The notes: generated by a model from the letters alone, not told the origin. 32,877 nucleotides of DNA from an uncultured Bartonella sp. (GCF_945285465.1 NZ_CALYQK010000016.1:1-32877); one strand, 5' to 3'; positions 1-8,982 are shown, counted from the stretch's first letter. A program made the numbers and translations.

Positions 1-1
1 C

Positions 2-769
2 GTTGACGATGCTATTGCCGAAGGTGCTATGGCGTTGTTTGGTGAAAAATATGGAGACGAGGTTCGTGTGGTCTCTATGGGGCAGCGCATTGATCCGACA
101 AAAATTGGCAATCGTGCGTGGTCCTTGGAGCTTTGTGGTGGCACGCATGTCAAACGTACCGGCGATATCGGGCTTATCCGTATTGTTTCGGAAAGTGCTG
201 TTGGTGCTGGTGTGCGTCGTCTTGAAGCATTAACGGGCGAGGCCGCCCGCCATTATCTTGACGGCCAGGATGAACGTGTCCATGACATTGCAAGTGCGTT
301 AAAGACAACGCCACAAGAAGCACTGGAACGTATCCATATTCTGCTTGACGAACGCCGCAAACTTGAAAAAGAGCTTTCTGAAGCAAGGAAACAATTGGCG
401 TTAAGCGGTGGCGGTTCGACCAACCAAAAGGAAACCGATATCGAACATATCAATGGCATATCCTTTATGGGAAGGATAGTAACCGGCGTTTCGCCACGTG
501 ATTTAAAGCCGCTTGCCGATGCCGGAAAAACCAAGATTGGCAGTGGTGTTGTAGCTTTCATTGGTGTCGGAGAGGATGGCAAGGCAAGCGCTGTTGTTGG
601 AGTTACCGATGATTTGACCCAACGCTATAATGGTGTGGAGCTTGTCAGATTGCTATCGGAAATTTTGGGTGGTAAAGGTGGCGGTGGCAGGCCGGATATG
701 GCGCAAGCTGGTGGTCCCGATGGCGATAAAGCGGAAGCGGCAATGGAAGCTTTAAAGAAAAAATTGTAA
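2..769 (+). CDS. alaS: Alanyl-tRNA synthetase, C-terminal part (5' end outside window)
   Basis: This is the last 255 residues of alanyl-tRNA synthetase, which charges tRNA-Ala with alanine in the cytoplasm. The frame is open from the window edge, so the gene is truncated by the window and not by mutation. The CGGTHV motif near residue 45 of the visible part belongs to the zinc-binding editing (SAD) domain. It is followed by a coiled stretch rich in Glu, Arg and Lys (about residues 90-135) and a Gly-rich C-terminal DHHA1 domain ending in [13 protein letters not shown], the usual end of AlaS. A rho-independent terminator follows within 20 bases, so the gene ends its transcription unit. Identification is firm from the two motifs and their order. 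Confidence 0.96.
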   Translation, partial: VDDAIAEGAMALFGEKYGDEVRVVSMGQRIDPTKIGNRAWSLELCGGTHVKRTGDIGLIRIVSESAVGAGVRRLEALTGEAARHYLDGQDERVHDIASALKTTPQEALERIHILLDERRKLEKELSEARKQLALSGGGSTNQKETDIEHINGISFMGRIVTGVSPRDLKPLADAGKTKIGSGVVAFIGVGEDGKASAVVGVTDDLTQRYNGVELVRLLSEILGGKGGGGRPDMAQAGGPDGDKAEAAMEALKKKL

Positions 770-785
770 GACTGGGGATTATTAG

Positions 786-811
786 AAAGCGGGCGGTTGC
801 CCGCTTTTTTT
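786..811 (+). terminator. Rho-independent terminator of alaS
   Basis: A 9-bp stem (aaagcgggc / gcccgcttt) with a four-base ggtt loop runs into a T tract, 16 bases after the alaS stop codon. This is a strong intrinsic terminator. The 160 bases between it and the convergent ndvA stop are AT-rich and show nothing else. Confidence 0.9.
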
Positions 812-972
812 AAAAACTGTTTTAAAAGCCGAATTCTATTTTTGGCAATAACAGTGCGTTATTTTTGGTGCTTTTATTTGACACTCTATTTTTAGTATTG
901 CTTATCATCAGCTTGTCCGTTGTTGCCAATTTAATTTTACGCCTATGGAAAAGCGCTTATTTAGCGACGGCG

Positions 973-2796
973 TTAGCGTTTCAGAGCAACAACATTGTCG
1001 CCGTTTAAAACCGGAGGGGCATGGTCGATTGTCAAACCGCCAGCCCTGAGCAGCGAAGTAAAGCGGCCACCTTTTTCAGCAAGTTCGTCAAAACTTCCTT
1101 GTTCAACAATATGTCCGCGATCCATAAAAAGGACGAGATCGGCATTACGCACCGTCGATAGACGGTGGGCGATAATAATCGTTGTACGGTTACGGCTGAC
1201 TGTATCAATAGCCTCTTTCACACGGGCTTCCGTTTCGACATCCAGAGCACTCGTTGCTTCGTCAAGCACAAGAATGGGCGAGTTTTTCAAAACAGCCCGG
1301 GCAATAGCAAGCCTTTGCCGCTCGCCACCGGAAAGAAGCGACCCGCGTTCGCCAACCCGCGTGTCATAGCCATTGGTTTTCGATAAAATAAAATCGTTTG
1401 CTGCCGCTGTTGTTGCCGCTTCATAGATTTCTTCGTCACTTGCTTGCGGCCGTCCAATGCCGATATTTTCCCGGATTGTCCGGTTAAATAACCCAGAATC
1501 CTGAAAAACTGTTGCCATGGCATGTCGCAACGAGGCGCGATTGACGGTTTTTGTGTCAACGCCGTCAATCATAATGACACCTTTTTCGGGGTCATAAATG
1601 CGTTGCAGAAGGTTGATCAGCGTGGTTTTTCCCGCTCCCGTGGGGCCAACAATGGCAGCCGTCTGGCCGGGTTTGATCTCGAATGAAATGTCATAGACAC
1701 CCTGCAAGGTGTTGGTAAATTCGTAAGTGACATGCTCGAAACGAATGTCGCCTTTAACATTGGTCAATGAAGGCAAGTTCTTTGGTTCTTCTGCAGCAAT
1801 TGTCGAATCCATCATCTGATAGAAAGCATCCAACTTGGCGCGGTTTGAGCCAATCAGGTTGATGAAATTACTGATCTGGTCAAGCTGACCGATCATCATT
1901 TGCGAAAAGAAAACAAAGGCAACAACATCACCAATATTGAGGATGCCTTTTGAAACGAGATAGGTTCCAAGAACAATGACGACAATGACCGTGATAGTCG
2001 AAGCCATACGATTGAGACCGGCCGCTAACGCCCACCAGTTCAATACCGGATATTGCGCTTTCAAAACATTTTTCGCATTTTGCTGGACGCGGGCACTTTC
2101 TTCCTCACCTCTATTATAGCTTTGGACAACTGAAACATTGGAAATCGAATCTGTCACATGCTCAAACAAGGCAAGGTGATATTTTTCAACCGACTCTTGC
2201 CCGTTCTTGGTTTTGGTCATGACAAGACGCGCAATCATGATATAGATGATGCCCAGAGAGACAAGAACAATCGACAAGCGATAGTCAGTCCAGATTGCAA
2301 CGCTCAGCAGAATGATAAGCTGGATCATTGATGCAAGATGCTGGCGCATGAATTCAAGCCACATGGTAAACATCGATTCACAGGCGCGCAGCATTGTGTG
2401 CAGCGCATTCGATGTTCCGATTTTCTGATGCCAGGAAAGCGGCATATTAATAATACGCTGATAGGATTCGGCAAGAACGCCCAAACGACGGCGGTGTGCC
2501 AAACGATCGGCACCGCGATCAACCATAACGGTTGCAACAATGGAAAACATGCCTAATGCCGTCCACAGAGCAAGGTAGGGAATGACGGTTGTAAAGGCAT
2601 CACCAGCTGAAAACGTGGTACCGTTTGAAACCGCTTGAGCTGTCGCCGACAGGTCGTCGATAATCCAGCCAAAAATCTTGGGAATAAAAACCTGAATCGC
2701 AGCCATAGCAATATTGGCGGCACATATAATGATAACAGTTCTTTTTTCTGTCATCAGATAGCTGACTGCGCGTGTGTAAGTTTTAAAAAGCGACAA
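973..2796 (-). CDS. ndvA: Cyclic beta-1,2-glucan exporter, ABC transporter (NdvA/ChvA type)
   Basis: A fused permease-ATPase half-transporter of 607 residues. The family (NdvA of Sinorhizobium, ChvA of Agrobacterium) exports cyclic beta-1,2-glucan across the inner membrane to the periplasm, where it matters for osmoadaptation and host interaction. The N-terminal membrane domain has about six hydrophobic segments (roughly 20-310). The ATPase domain shows Walker A GPTGAGKT (384-391), signature LSGGE (488-492), Walker B ILVLDE (508-513) and switch His544. The stretches SWHQKIGTSNALHT and SDSISNVSVVQSYNR are typical of NdvA rather than lipid A flippases. The start codon is TTG, supported by GGAGG seven bases upstream. 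It is transcribed divergently from the pseudouridine synthase. No glucan synthase gene (ndvB) lies in the window. Length and motifs match full-length family members. Confidence 0.92.
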   Translation of the reverse strand: MSLFKTYTRAVSYLMTEKRTVIIICAANIAMAAIQVFIPKIFGWIIDDLSATAQAVSNGTTFSAGDAFTTVIPYLALWTALGMFSIVATVMVDRGADRLAHRRRLGVLAESYQRIINMPLSWHQKIGTSNALHTMLRACESMFTMWLEFMRQHLASMIQLIILLSVAIWTDYRLSIVLVSLGIIYIMIARLVMTKTKNGQESVEKYHLALFEHVTDSISNVSVVQSYNRGEEESARVQQNAKNVLKAQYPVLNWWALAAGLNRMASTITVIVVIVLGTYLVSKGILNIGDVVAFVFFSQMMIGQLDQISNFINLIGSNRAKLDAFYQMMDSTIAAEEPKNLPSLTNVKGDIRFEHVTYEFTNTLQGVYDISFEIKPGQTAAIVGPTGAGKTTLINLLQRIYDPEKGVIMIDGVDTKTVNRASLRHAMATVFQDSGLFNRTIRENIGIGRPQASDEEIYEAATTAAANDFILSKTNGYDTRVGERGSLLSGGERQRLAIARAVLKNSPILVLDEATSALDVETEARVKEAIDTVSRNRTTIIIAHRLSTVRNADLVLFMDRGHIVEQGSFDELAEKGGRFTSLLRAGGLTIDHAPPVLNGDNVVALKR

Positions 2797-3005
2797 GCCT
2801 AGACCTCCAACACCAATTTTCGCTCTGGCCGTTTGTTCGACAAACCGCTCAACTGTTTATAGTGTTTATGTAATATGCGCTACCGGCAGAATTACAATCG
2901 TTGAGACCACTTTTAACAACAAGTTGTAACTGTGTGTGATCGTAACAATAAATGATATCGCAATTCGTGCTTGTTGATGCTAGAGGAGTGGATAAGGAGA
3001 CGAAG

Positions 3006-3989
3006 ATGGCCGGTGTTGAAATAAAGCAAGTCGATGCAGAGGAAAACGAAATGCGCCTGGACCGCTGGTTCAAGGTTCATTACCCAGGATTGGGCTTTGG
3101 TTATTTGCAAAAGCTTTTGCGTTCCGGACAAATCCGCGTTGACGGTGGTCGGGTAAAGTCTGACACACGTGTCATTGCCGGACAATCGGTGCGTGTTCCC
3201 CCCTTACCCGTCGACGAGAAGGGACATCCGCCTTTGACTGGCAAGACAATTCGCGGTCAGGACGATGGTGATGTTTTGAAACAAATGCTTCTTTATGAAG
3301 ACAAAAAGCTTTTTGTTTTCAATAAACCGGCCGGTCTTGCCGTGCAGGGCGGCTCCGGAGTGACACGTCATGTTGACAAAATGTTGGAGGCTTGGCGCAA
3401 TCAAAAGGGTGAAAAACCGCGTCTGGTTCACCGGCTTGACCGTGACACATCGGGGGTTCTGGTTGTGGCACGAACAAGATCAGCAGCGCAAGCTTTGGCA
3501 GCGGCCTTTCGCGCACGGGAGACGAAAAAAACTTATTGGGCACTGGTGCGTGGTGTTCCCAAAAAACGCGACAACAAAATTTCAACGTGGCTTGTCAAGG
3601 AAAGCACGCCGGAAGGCGATAAAATGCGTGTTTGTCCACACGGAGAGCCGGATTCCGACCATGCCGTTTCCCATTACCGCGTAATAGATTCACGCGGGCA
3701 GATTTTATCGTGGCTGGAAATGGAACCTTATACCGGTCGCACGCACCAGTTGCGTGTTCATGCCGCCTATATTGGTCACCCGATTATTGGCGATCCAAAA
3801 TATTTCTTTGCCGACCAGAACTGGGAATTGCCGGGGGGAATTCAAAACCGGCTTCACCTTCATGCTCGCCGAATCAGAATTCCTAATCCATCGGGGGGCA
3901 TATTGGATATTACTGCGCCACTTCCGCCCCATATGGTGCAAAGTTTTAATCTTCTTGCTTTTGATGAAAATGATGGAGATAGCGATTGA
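3006..3989 (+). CDS. RluC/RluD-family 23S rRNA pseudouridine synthase
   Basis: A 327-residue large-subunit-type pseudouridine synthase that isomerises uridine to pseudouridine in 23S rRNA. An N-terminal S4 RNA-binding domain (about 14-65, with RLDRWF and SGQIRVDGGRV) precedes the catalytic domain. The catalytic motif HRLDRDTSG spans 142-150, with Asp145 as nucleophile. GRTHQLRVH further on is the other conserved RluA-family signature. I chose the ATG at 3006 because AAGGAGA lies five bases before it. An in-frame ATG at 2952 would add 18 residues without a ribosome site. Its stop overlaps the next start by three bases, so translation is probably coupled. RluC is more likely than RluD from the S4 domain and length, but the target uridines cannot be read from sequence. 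Confidence 0.9.
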   Translation: MAGVEIKQVDAEENEMRLDRWFKVHYPGLGFGYLQKLLRSGQIRVDGGRVKSDTRVIAGQSVRVPPLPVDEKGHPPLTGKTIRGQDDGDVLKQMLLYEDKKLFVFNKPAGLAVQGGSGVTRHVDKMLEAWRNQKGEKPRLVHRLDRDTSGVLVVARTRSAAQALAAAFRARETKKTYWALVRGVPKKRDNKISTWLVKESTPEGDKMRVCPHGEPDSDHAVSHYRVIDSRGQILSWLEMEPYTGRTHQLRVHAAYIGHPIIGDPKYFFADQNWELPGGIQNRLHLHARRIRIPNPSGGILDITAPLPPHMVQSFNLLAFDENDGDSD

Positions 3990-4663
3990 GCAAAACGCCA
4001 CTTCGCCTTGCGCTTTTTGACTGTGATGGCACACTTGTTGACAGTGTATTTGCTATTCAGGATGCAATGATTAAGGTTTTTCGGAAATTTTCATATACCG
4101 AACCAAGTCTGGATGACATCAGAGAAGTTATCGGCCTTTCTCTCGATCGGGCAATTGCCTTTCTGTTAAAACGTCCGGTTGACGATGAAGTGCGGGAAAT
4201 GGTTACAGAATATAAGAGAATTTTTTCAAAAATTGTAACAGATGTCTCGTCAGCAGAACCGCTTTTTCCGGGCATATTGGATGTTCTAACCGAACTTGAA
4301 AAAAACGATGATGTCTTGTTGGGTGTGGTGACAGGCAAATCGCGTTTGGGTATCGACCGAATATGTGAAGCATACAAATTGCATTGTTTCATAACAATCA
4401 AAACAGCCGATGATTGCCCGTCAAAGCCAAATCCGGCCATGGTGATCGAAAGTTGCAAGAAAACCGGCGTTTTTCCGGAAAATACCTATGTCATTGGTGA
4501 TTCAATATACGATATGCAAATGGCAAAATTGGCTCATGCCAAAGCAGTTGGTGTTTCCTGGGGTTATCATACACCGGAAGCGTTAACCGAAGCTGGTGCC
4601 GACTTTATTGTGCGTGTACCGAATGATTTAATTGAATTATTAAGTGCAAACGATCATGCGTGA
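3986..4663 (+). CDS. HAD-superfamily hydrolase, phosphoglycolate phosphatase-like
   Basis: A 225-residue HAD subfamily IA phosphatase. Motif I is FDCDGT (11-16) with the nucleophile Asp12 and acid/base Asp14, motif II is VVTGKS with Thr116, motif III Lys147 sits in SKPNP, and motif IV is GDSIYD with Asp172 and Asp176. All four are intact, so the enzyme should be active on a small phosphate ester in the cytoplasm. The alpha-helical cap (about 20-90) is what would set the substrate, and it cannot be assigned from sequence. The start is TTG at 3986, overlapping the upstream stop and preceded by GGAG. The 3' end overlaps the ATP12 gene by eight bases. Phosphoglycolate phosphatase is the usual annotation for this family, and pyrophosphatase or beta-phosphoglucomutase activity is also possible. 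Confidence 0.85.
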   Translation: MSKTPLRLALFDCDGTLVDSVFAIQDAMIKVFRKFSYTEPSLDDIREVIGLSLDRAIAFLLKRPVDDEVREMVTEYKRIFSKIVTDVSSAEPLFPGILDVLTELEKNDDVLLGVVTGKSRLGIDRICEAYKLHCFITIKTADDCPSKPNPAMVIESCKKTGVFPENTYVIGDSIYDMQMAKLAHAKAVGVSWGYHTPEALTEAGADFIVRVPNDLIELLSANDHA

Positions 4664-5441
4664 TTTTCTCGAAGAACTTGACAGTGATAAGGCCGATGGC
4701 GACCCGATAAGGCAGGCACAAATTCTATCGAAACCGCAATTGCCAAAACGTTTCTATGAAAATGCAGCTGTTGCCAACAAAGATGGCGGATTTGCTATTT
4801 TCCTTGACAATAAGCCGGTGAAAACACCGGCAAGGAACAATCTGGTTTTACCGAACAAACAATTGGCCGATATTGTTGCGGATGAATTCAACCGACAAAA
4901 ACAAAACATTGATCCGGCAACAATGCCGGCAACTCGTCTGGTTAATGCCATCATTGATAATGTCGGGCACAATATGGCAGCGGTCTGCGACGATATTGTA
5001 AAGTTTGCTGGCAGTGATCTATTATTTTATCGGGCAGATGCTCCTAAAGAGCTTGTCGAACGGCAAAAGGTCAATTGGGATCCTGTTCTTGATTGGGTTC
5101 GAGAAAATTATGGTGCGCGATTTATTCTGACACAAGGCGTAATGTTTGTCGAACAACCAAACAATTCTATTGAAATTATCCGGTCCCAGCTCCAAAATAT
5201 AAAATCGCCTTATGTGCTCGCCGCTCTTCATTCGATCACAACGCTTTGTGGTTCGGTTTTGCTGGCATTGGCTGTTTGGCAAGGGCATTTGAGCCTTCAG
5301 GATGGCTGGCAACTTGCCCATCTTGACGAAGATTGGACAATTGAACATTGGGGCGAAGATAAAGAGGCAGCACAAAAACAGAACTATCATAAAGCCGAAT
5401 ATGAGGCCGCTCTTGCCATTCTTGCAACCTTTGACAAATAG
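4656..5441 (+). CDS. ATP12-family F1-ATPase assembly chaperone
   Basis: A 261-residue homologue of ATP12, the chaperone that holds the alpha subunit of F1-ATPase before hexamer assembly. It is known in mitochondria and alphaproteobacteria. Recognisable parts are KRFYENAAV near the N-terminus, the conserved DNKPVKTPARNNLVLPN segment, the MPATRLVNAIID stretch, and the central DLLFYRADAP plus WDPVLDW blocks. The C-terminal part ends in a helical WTIEHWGED region. I start it at ATG 4656, inside the end of the HAD gene, because relatives begin with an MRD-type N-terminus. A GTG at 4644 is the alternative. No strong ribosome site precedes either, which fits translational coupling to the upstream gene. 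It is the last gene of a three-gene run that ends at a weak terminator. Confidence 0.9.
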   Translation: MRDFLEELDSDKADGDPIRQAQILSKPQLPKRFYENAAVANKDGGFAIFLDNKPVKTPARNNLVLPNKQLADIVADEFNRQKQNIDPATMPATRLVNAIIDNVGHNMAAVCDDIVKFAGSDLLFYRADAPKELVERQKVNWDPVLDWVRENYGARFILTQGVMFVEQPNNSIEIIRSQLQNIKSPYVLAALHSITTLCGSVLLALAVWQGHLSLQDGWQLAHLDEDWTIEHWGEDKEAAQKQNYHKAEYEAALAILATFDK

Positions 5442-5464
5442 CAGCTAACTTTAAAGTGAAAAGT

Positions 5465-5485
5465 GCCGGGCATTGTCCCGGTTTT
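5465..5485 (+). terminator. Weak rho-independent terminator after the ATP12 gene
   Basis: A 5-bp ccggg/cccgg stem (5466-5470 with 5477-5481) with a six-base loop is followed by TTTT. It is short but well placed 25 bases after the stop codon. Confidence 0.6.
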
Positions 5486-5490
5486 AAAAA

Positions 5491-5501
5491 ACACTAAGTG
5501 T
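5491..5501. promoter_or_regulatory. Short perfect palindrome upstream of ohr, possible operator
   Basis: ACACTAAGTGT is a perfect dyad with one central base, 37 bases before the ohr start codon. ohr genes are often repressed by the peroxide sensor OhrR, but no ohrR gene is in the window and this sequence does not obviously match a known OhrR site. At 11 bp a chance occurrence is possible. Confidence 0.2.
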
Positions 5502-5538
5502 GTAGCTCAGAGTTTGTTTTACCAAGGAGATACGCTTA

Positions 5539-5967
5539 ATGTTAACAAATATTATATATAAGACGGTTGCCGTTGCCGAAGGCGGCCGGGAAGGGCACGT
5601 TCATTCAGAAGATGGTGCACTTGATTTCAATTTGGTAAAACCAAAGGAAATGGGCGGCAATGGTACTGTTGGTCCCAATCCAGAAACGCTCTTTGCGGCC
5701 GGCTATGCGGCGTGTTTTGAATCAGCAACCCGATTTGCCGCAGCAAAATCTGGTTTTAAGGTTCAACCGGGCAGTTTTGTCAAAGCCGAAGTTGGAATTG
5801 GGCCGCGTAAATCCGGCGGTTTTGAACTTTCGGTAATTTTGACTGTCCATATGGAAGGGCTCGACAAGCAACAAGCACAAATGGCGGCAAATATTGCCCA
5901 CAATGAGATTTGTCCCTATTCGCATGCAATACGCCACAATGTCGATGTTGAAATCAAAATAGTTTAA
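5539..5967 (+). CDS. ohr: Organic hydroperoxide resistance protein (Ohr/OsmC family)
   Basis: A 142-residue thiol peroxidase that reduces organic hydroperoxides in the cytoplasm, normally recycled by lipoylated proteins. The two redox cysteines are present: the peroxidatic Cys59 in GYAACFESA and the resolving Cys125 in EICPYSHAIR. The N-terminal VAEGGREGHVHSEDG and NPETLFAAGYAACF segments are characteristic of Ohr rather than OsmC or YhfA proteins. The ATG at 5539 follows AAGGAG by about eight bases. It appears to be transcribed alone. Upstream lie the weak terminator of the ATP12 gene and a small palindrome, and downstream is a convergent gene on the other strand. Confidence 0.94.
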   Translation: MLTNIIYKTVAVAEGGREGHVHSEDGALDFNLVKPKEMGGNGTVGPNPETLFAAGYAACFESATRFAAAKSGFKVQPGSFVKAEVGIGPRKSGGFELSVILTVHMEGLDKQQAQMAANIAHNEICPYSHAIRHNVDVEIKIV

Positions 5968-6244
5968 TAATTTTACCGGAAAACGGTGCGGCACCCTATC
6001 GCGTTTGTTTGATGGCAAACAGTCGAAGAACTGAGCGCGGGGGTGCCTTATTCCAGACTTTTCGCCCGTTGCGGCATCCCACCAATATTCTGATGCAGCA
6101 AACCGATAATAACAGGTAAAACCAAATCGATCGCCGTTTGCCGGTTCGGCTTTTGTAGCCATCAACGACCTGTTGGCGCGACCGGAAGAAAAAGTTATTT
6201 TGTTCCTTTTCGATGGCTTTGAGCCATAGCAACATGCATGGCAA
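5968..6244. other. Intergenic stretch without a recognised gene
   Basis: About 280 bases between the convergent ohr and secreted-protein genes. Overlapping open frames of 82 and 147 codons run on the minus strand, but neither resembles a known family and the longer one lies largely antisense to ohr. A small perfect stem-loop (atggct-ttg-agccat, 6213-6227) has no T tract. The stretch could hold a decayed gene, but I cannot show it. Confidence 0.4.
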
Positions 6245-6802
6245 TTATTTGGCTGGGTTTTCCAATTTTTTAACTTCGGGAGCGGAAAGTTTTATTTTCT
6301 CGAAACCGGGAAAAGCGGCACTCATTGTCGAAAGTGTTGTGGCGTCATCGCCGCGTACAAAATACCATTGGTTATTATCAAGAATTGCCACAAGTTCGCC
6401 TTTGATCTGGTTTTTCTCGGTTTCATTTGTGGTTATGACAAAATCGGTCGGAATAATATAATAGGGCGTACCATCATCAAATTCGCCAGCACGCTTTTTC
6501 GATTGTCCAATAGTAATCGTATCAACTTTATAGGTTTCGGCCAGTTGTTTCATCTGGTTGACCATGATCTGGCGAAATTGTTCCTGATCGACTTTGGATT
6601 GAGCTGCAAGTTTTTGAATAATGCGCGGTGGTATAGCGTTGAGAACGGCATCAAAATTGGCTGTTTGCAACGCATTGGCATAATTATTGGTAGCATCGTT
6701 CAACATTTTGAGTTCTTCATCAGTAGCCGAACGTGCATTTGCGGCAATTGTACCACTTAAAAAAATTGAAAAAACAATGATAACTTGAAAAATGCGTTGC
6801 AT
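6245..6802 (-). CDS. Predicted secreted protein of unknown function
   Basis: A 185-residue protein that I do not recognise as a named family. Residues 1-24 form a Sec signal peptide: Arg3 at the N-terminus, hydrophobic VIIVFSIFLSG, and a likely cleavage after ANA. The mature part is about 160 residues, mostly helical at first (TDEELKMLNDATNNYANALQ), then strand-like (YYIIPTDFVITTNE, GELVAILDNNQWYFVRG). That layout and length are reminiscent of NTF2-like or DUF-type periplasmic proteins, but this is only an impression of fold. It has no cysteine and no lipobox, so it is probably soluble in the periplasm. AAGG lies six bases before the ATG. It sits downstream of glnA on the same strand, but the glnA terminator separates the two. 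Confidence 0.75.
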   Translation of the reverse strand: MQRIFQVIIVFSIFLSGTIAANARSATDEELKMLNDATNNYANALQTANFDAVLNAIPPRIIQKLAAQSKVDQEQFRQIMVNQMKQLAETYKVDTITIGQSKKRAGEFDDGTPYYIIPTDFVITTNETEKNQIKGELVAILDNNQWYFVRGDDATTLSTMSAAFPGFEKIKLSAPEVKKLENPAK

Positions 6803-6892
6803 AACTAACCTTTGAGACTCGAAATTTTGTGCTTTTTATAAGGAACTGCCACGCTAAAGGTAAAGCGTGACAGGAAAAAGGCAAAAGGGTCA

Positions 6893-6918
6893 TAAAAAAC
6901 GGAGGCCGAAGCCCCCGT
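6893..6918 (-). terminator. Rho-independent terminator of glnA
   Basis: Read on the minus strand, an 8-bp stem (acgggggc / gcctccgt, one G-T pair) closes a TTCG tetraloop and is followed by a run of six T. It lies about 27 bases after the glnA stop. The extra-stable UUCG loop makes this a convincing terminator. Confidence 0.9.
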
Positions 6919-6945
6919 CAATTGAGTTATCTTGTAATAATCAAA

Positions 6946-8355
6946 TCAGGCCGAATAATACATATCGAATTCGATTGGATGAGGTGTCATTTCAAACCGC
7001 ATCACTTCGTCCATCTTCAATTCAATAAACGAGTCGATTTGGTCATCGTCAAACACAGCACCGGCTTTCAAGAATGCGCGATCTTTATCAAGACATTGCA
7101 ACGCTTCACGCAAGCTACCCGAAACCGTCGGTATTTTTTTGAGCTCTTTGGGAGGAAGATCATAAAGATCTTTGTCCATAGCCTGTCCGGGATGGATTTT
7201 GTTTTTAATGCCATCAAGGCCAGCCATCAAAATAGCAGCGAATGCGAGATAGGGATTGGCGGTTGCATCGGGGAAACGGATTTCCACACGTTTTGAATTT
7301 GGTGAAGAACCGAATGGAATGCGGCAGGAAGCCGAACGGTTGCGTGCCGAATAAGCAAGCAAGACAGGTGCTTCATAGCCGGGAACCAGCCGCTTATAGG
7401 AATTGGTCGACGGGTTGGTAAAAGCGTTAATTGCTTTGGCGTGTTTGATAATGCCGCCAATAAAAAACAGGCAGCTTTCCGAAAGGCCGGCATATTCATT
7501 GCCAGCAAAGGTCGGTCTGCCATCTTTCCAAATCGACATATGAACATGCATACCCGAACCATTATCACCAAAAATCGGCTTTGGCATAAATGTTGCGGAT
7601 TTGCCGTAGGTATTTGCGACTTGATGGACGACATATTTGAATATTTGCATCTTGTCGGCTTCACGCACCAGCGTATCAAAACGAATACCCAATTCATGCT
7701 GGGCAGCGGCGACTTCGTGGTGGTGTTTTTCAACGCGAACGCCCATATCTTTCAAAGCAGTCAGCATTTCCGAACGGATATCCTGACATGAATCGACCGG
7801 CGGAACAGGGAAATAACCGCCTTTGACGCGCGGGCGGTGGCCGAGGTTGCCCATTTCATATTCGGTGTCGTCGTTGGATGGAAGCTCGCTGGAATCAAGT
7901 TTGAATCCGGTGTTATAGGGGTCGTTCTTGAAACGTACATCGTCAAAGATGAAAAATTCAGCTTCCGGACCGACATTGACTGTATCACCAATGCCTAAAG
8001 ATTTTAAATAGGCTTCGGCCTTTTTGGCCGTCGAACGTGGGTCACGATTATAGGATTCACCTGAAATCGGGTCGAGAACGTCACAAAGAATAACCATTGT
8101 GGATTGGGCAAAAAATGGATCCATATGAGCTGTGGCCGGATCCGGCATCAACACCATATCCGATTCATTGATTGCTTTCCAACCACAGATGGAAGAGCCG
8201 TCGAACATGACACCGTCAGCAAATGTATCTTCACTGATTTCGGTTATATCCATGGTTACGTGCTGTAATTTGCCCTTGGGGTCGCTAAAACGCAAGTCTA
8301 CAAAGCGAATGTCATTATCCTTAATCTGTTTAAGGACATCAGATGCAGTCGTCAT
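6946..8355 (-). CDS. glnA: Glutamine synthetase type I
   Basis: A 469-residue glutamine synthetase that makes glutamine from glutamate, ammonia and ATP as a cytoplasmic dodecamer. Visible signatures are the N-terminal [10 protein letters not shown], the catalytic VGPEAEFF region (127-135), [10 protein letters not shown] (265-274), the ATP-site [11 protein letters not shown] (321-331) and NRSASCRIP (339-347). Tyr398 in KDLYDLPP is the adenylylation site of the GSI-beta class, so activity is expected to be tuned by GlnE. The length equals that of the E. coli enzyme. AAGGA lies about eight bases before the ATG. It is the second gene of a glnB-glnA unit, 76 bases after glnB, with a perfect stem-loop in the spacer. 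The arrangement is the usual one in rhizobia and Brucella. Confidence 0.97.
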   Translation of the reverse strand: MTTASDVLKQIKDNDIRFVDLRFSDPKGKLQHVTMDITEISEDTFADGVMFDGSSICGWKAINESDMVLMPDPATAHMDPFFAQSTMVILCDVLDPISGESYNRDPRSTAKKAEAYLKSLGIGDTVNVGPEAEFFIFDDVRFKNDPYNTGFKLDSSELPSNDDTEYEMGNLGHRPRVKGGYFPVPPVDSCQDIRSEMLTALKDMGVRVEKHHHEVAAAQHELGIRFDTLVREADKMQIFKYVVHQVANTYGKSATFMPKPIFGDNGSGMHVHMSIWKDGRPTFAGNEYAGLSESCLFFIGGIIKHAKAINAFTNPSTNSYKRLVPGYEAPVLLAYSARNRSASCRIPFGSSPNSKRVEIRFPDATANPYLAFAAILMAGLDGIKNKIHPGQAMDKDLYDLPPKELKKIPTVSGSLREALQCLDKDRAFLKAGAVFDDDQIDSFIELKMDEVMRFEMTPHPIEFDMYYSA

Positions 8356-8395
8356 ATTACATTTCCTTATTTAATTAGCAAAAAGGTTGATCGAA

Positions 8396-8417
8396 CATGC
8401 CCTCTGCAAAGGGCATG
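8396..8417 (-). promoter_or_regulatory. Perfect stem-loop in the glnB-glnA spacer
   Basis: catgccct and agggcatg pair perfectly over 8 bp around a six-base loop. No T tract follows on the minus strand, so it is not a classical terminator. In this position it could protect or process the mRNA and set different glnB and glnA levels. Confidence 0.55.
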
Positions 8418-8431
8418 AATTAACTTTTGGC

Positions 8432-8824
<393 letters not shown>

Positions 8825-8828
8825 TTAA

Positions 8829-8845
8829 TGCATATTTTATGCCAA
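8829..8845 (-). promoter_or_regulatory. Sigma-54-like (-24/-12) promoter for glnB-glnA
   Basis: On the minus strand TTGGCATAAAATATGCA has the invariant GG and GC with exactly 10 bases between them, as required for RpoN promoters (consensus TGGCAC-N5-TTGC). It would start transcription near 8819, leaving a leader of about 50 bases. NtrC-activated sigma-54 promoters before glnB are known in rhizobia. I did not find a clear NtrC site upstream. Confidence 0.5.
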
Positions 8846-8890
8846 CTTAAAAAAACAAAAAAATAACATCTCGCTTCTCGTCAAAGCGTG

Positions 8891-8907
8891 ATGAATCATG
8901 GATTCAT
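8891..8907. promoter_or_regulatory. Inverted repeat between glnB and nnr, possible operator
   Basis: ATGAATC and GATTCAT form a perfect 7-bp inverted repeat with a three-base centre, located between the divergent glnB and nnr genes. A second, wider repeat (taaccg 8915-8920 with cggtta 8939-8944) follows. Either could bind a regulator of one or both genes. The protein is unknown. Confidence 0.3.
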
Positions 8908-8982
8908 ATTATGTTAACCGTAGCGAAAATATCCAGAACGGTTATAATCGACGAAAGTTGAATGGATGGAGGTGGTTAAAAA

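Noticed and set aside
5501-5510. tgtagctcag resembles a tRNA D-arm
   Set aside because: No acceptor stem, anticodon arm or T-arm (ggttcga-like) sequence surrounds it. It is just the ohr upstream region.
5722-6165. 147-codon minus-strand open frame, possible gene
   Set aside because: Its larger part lies antisense to ohr, it has no ribosome site and it matches no family I know.
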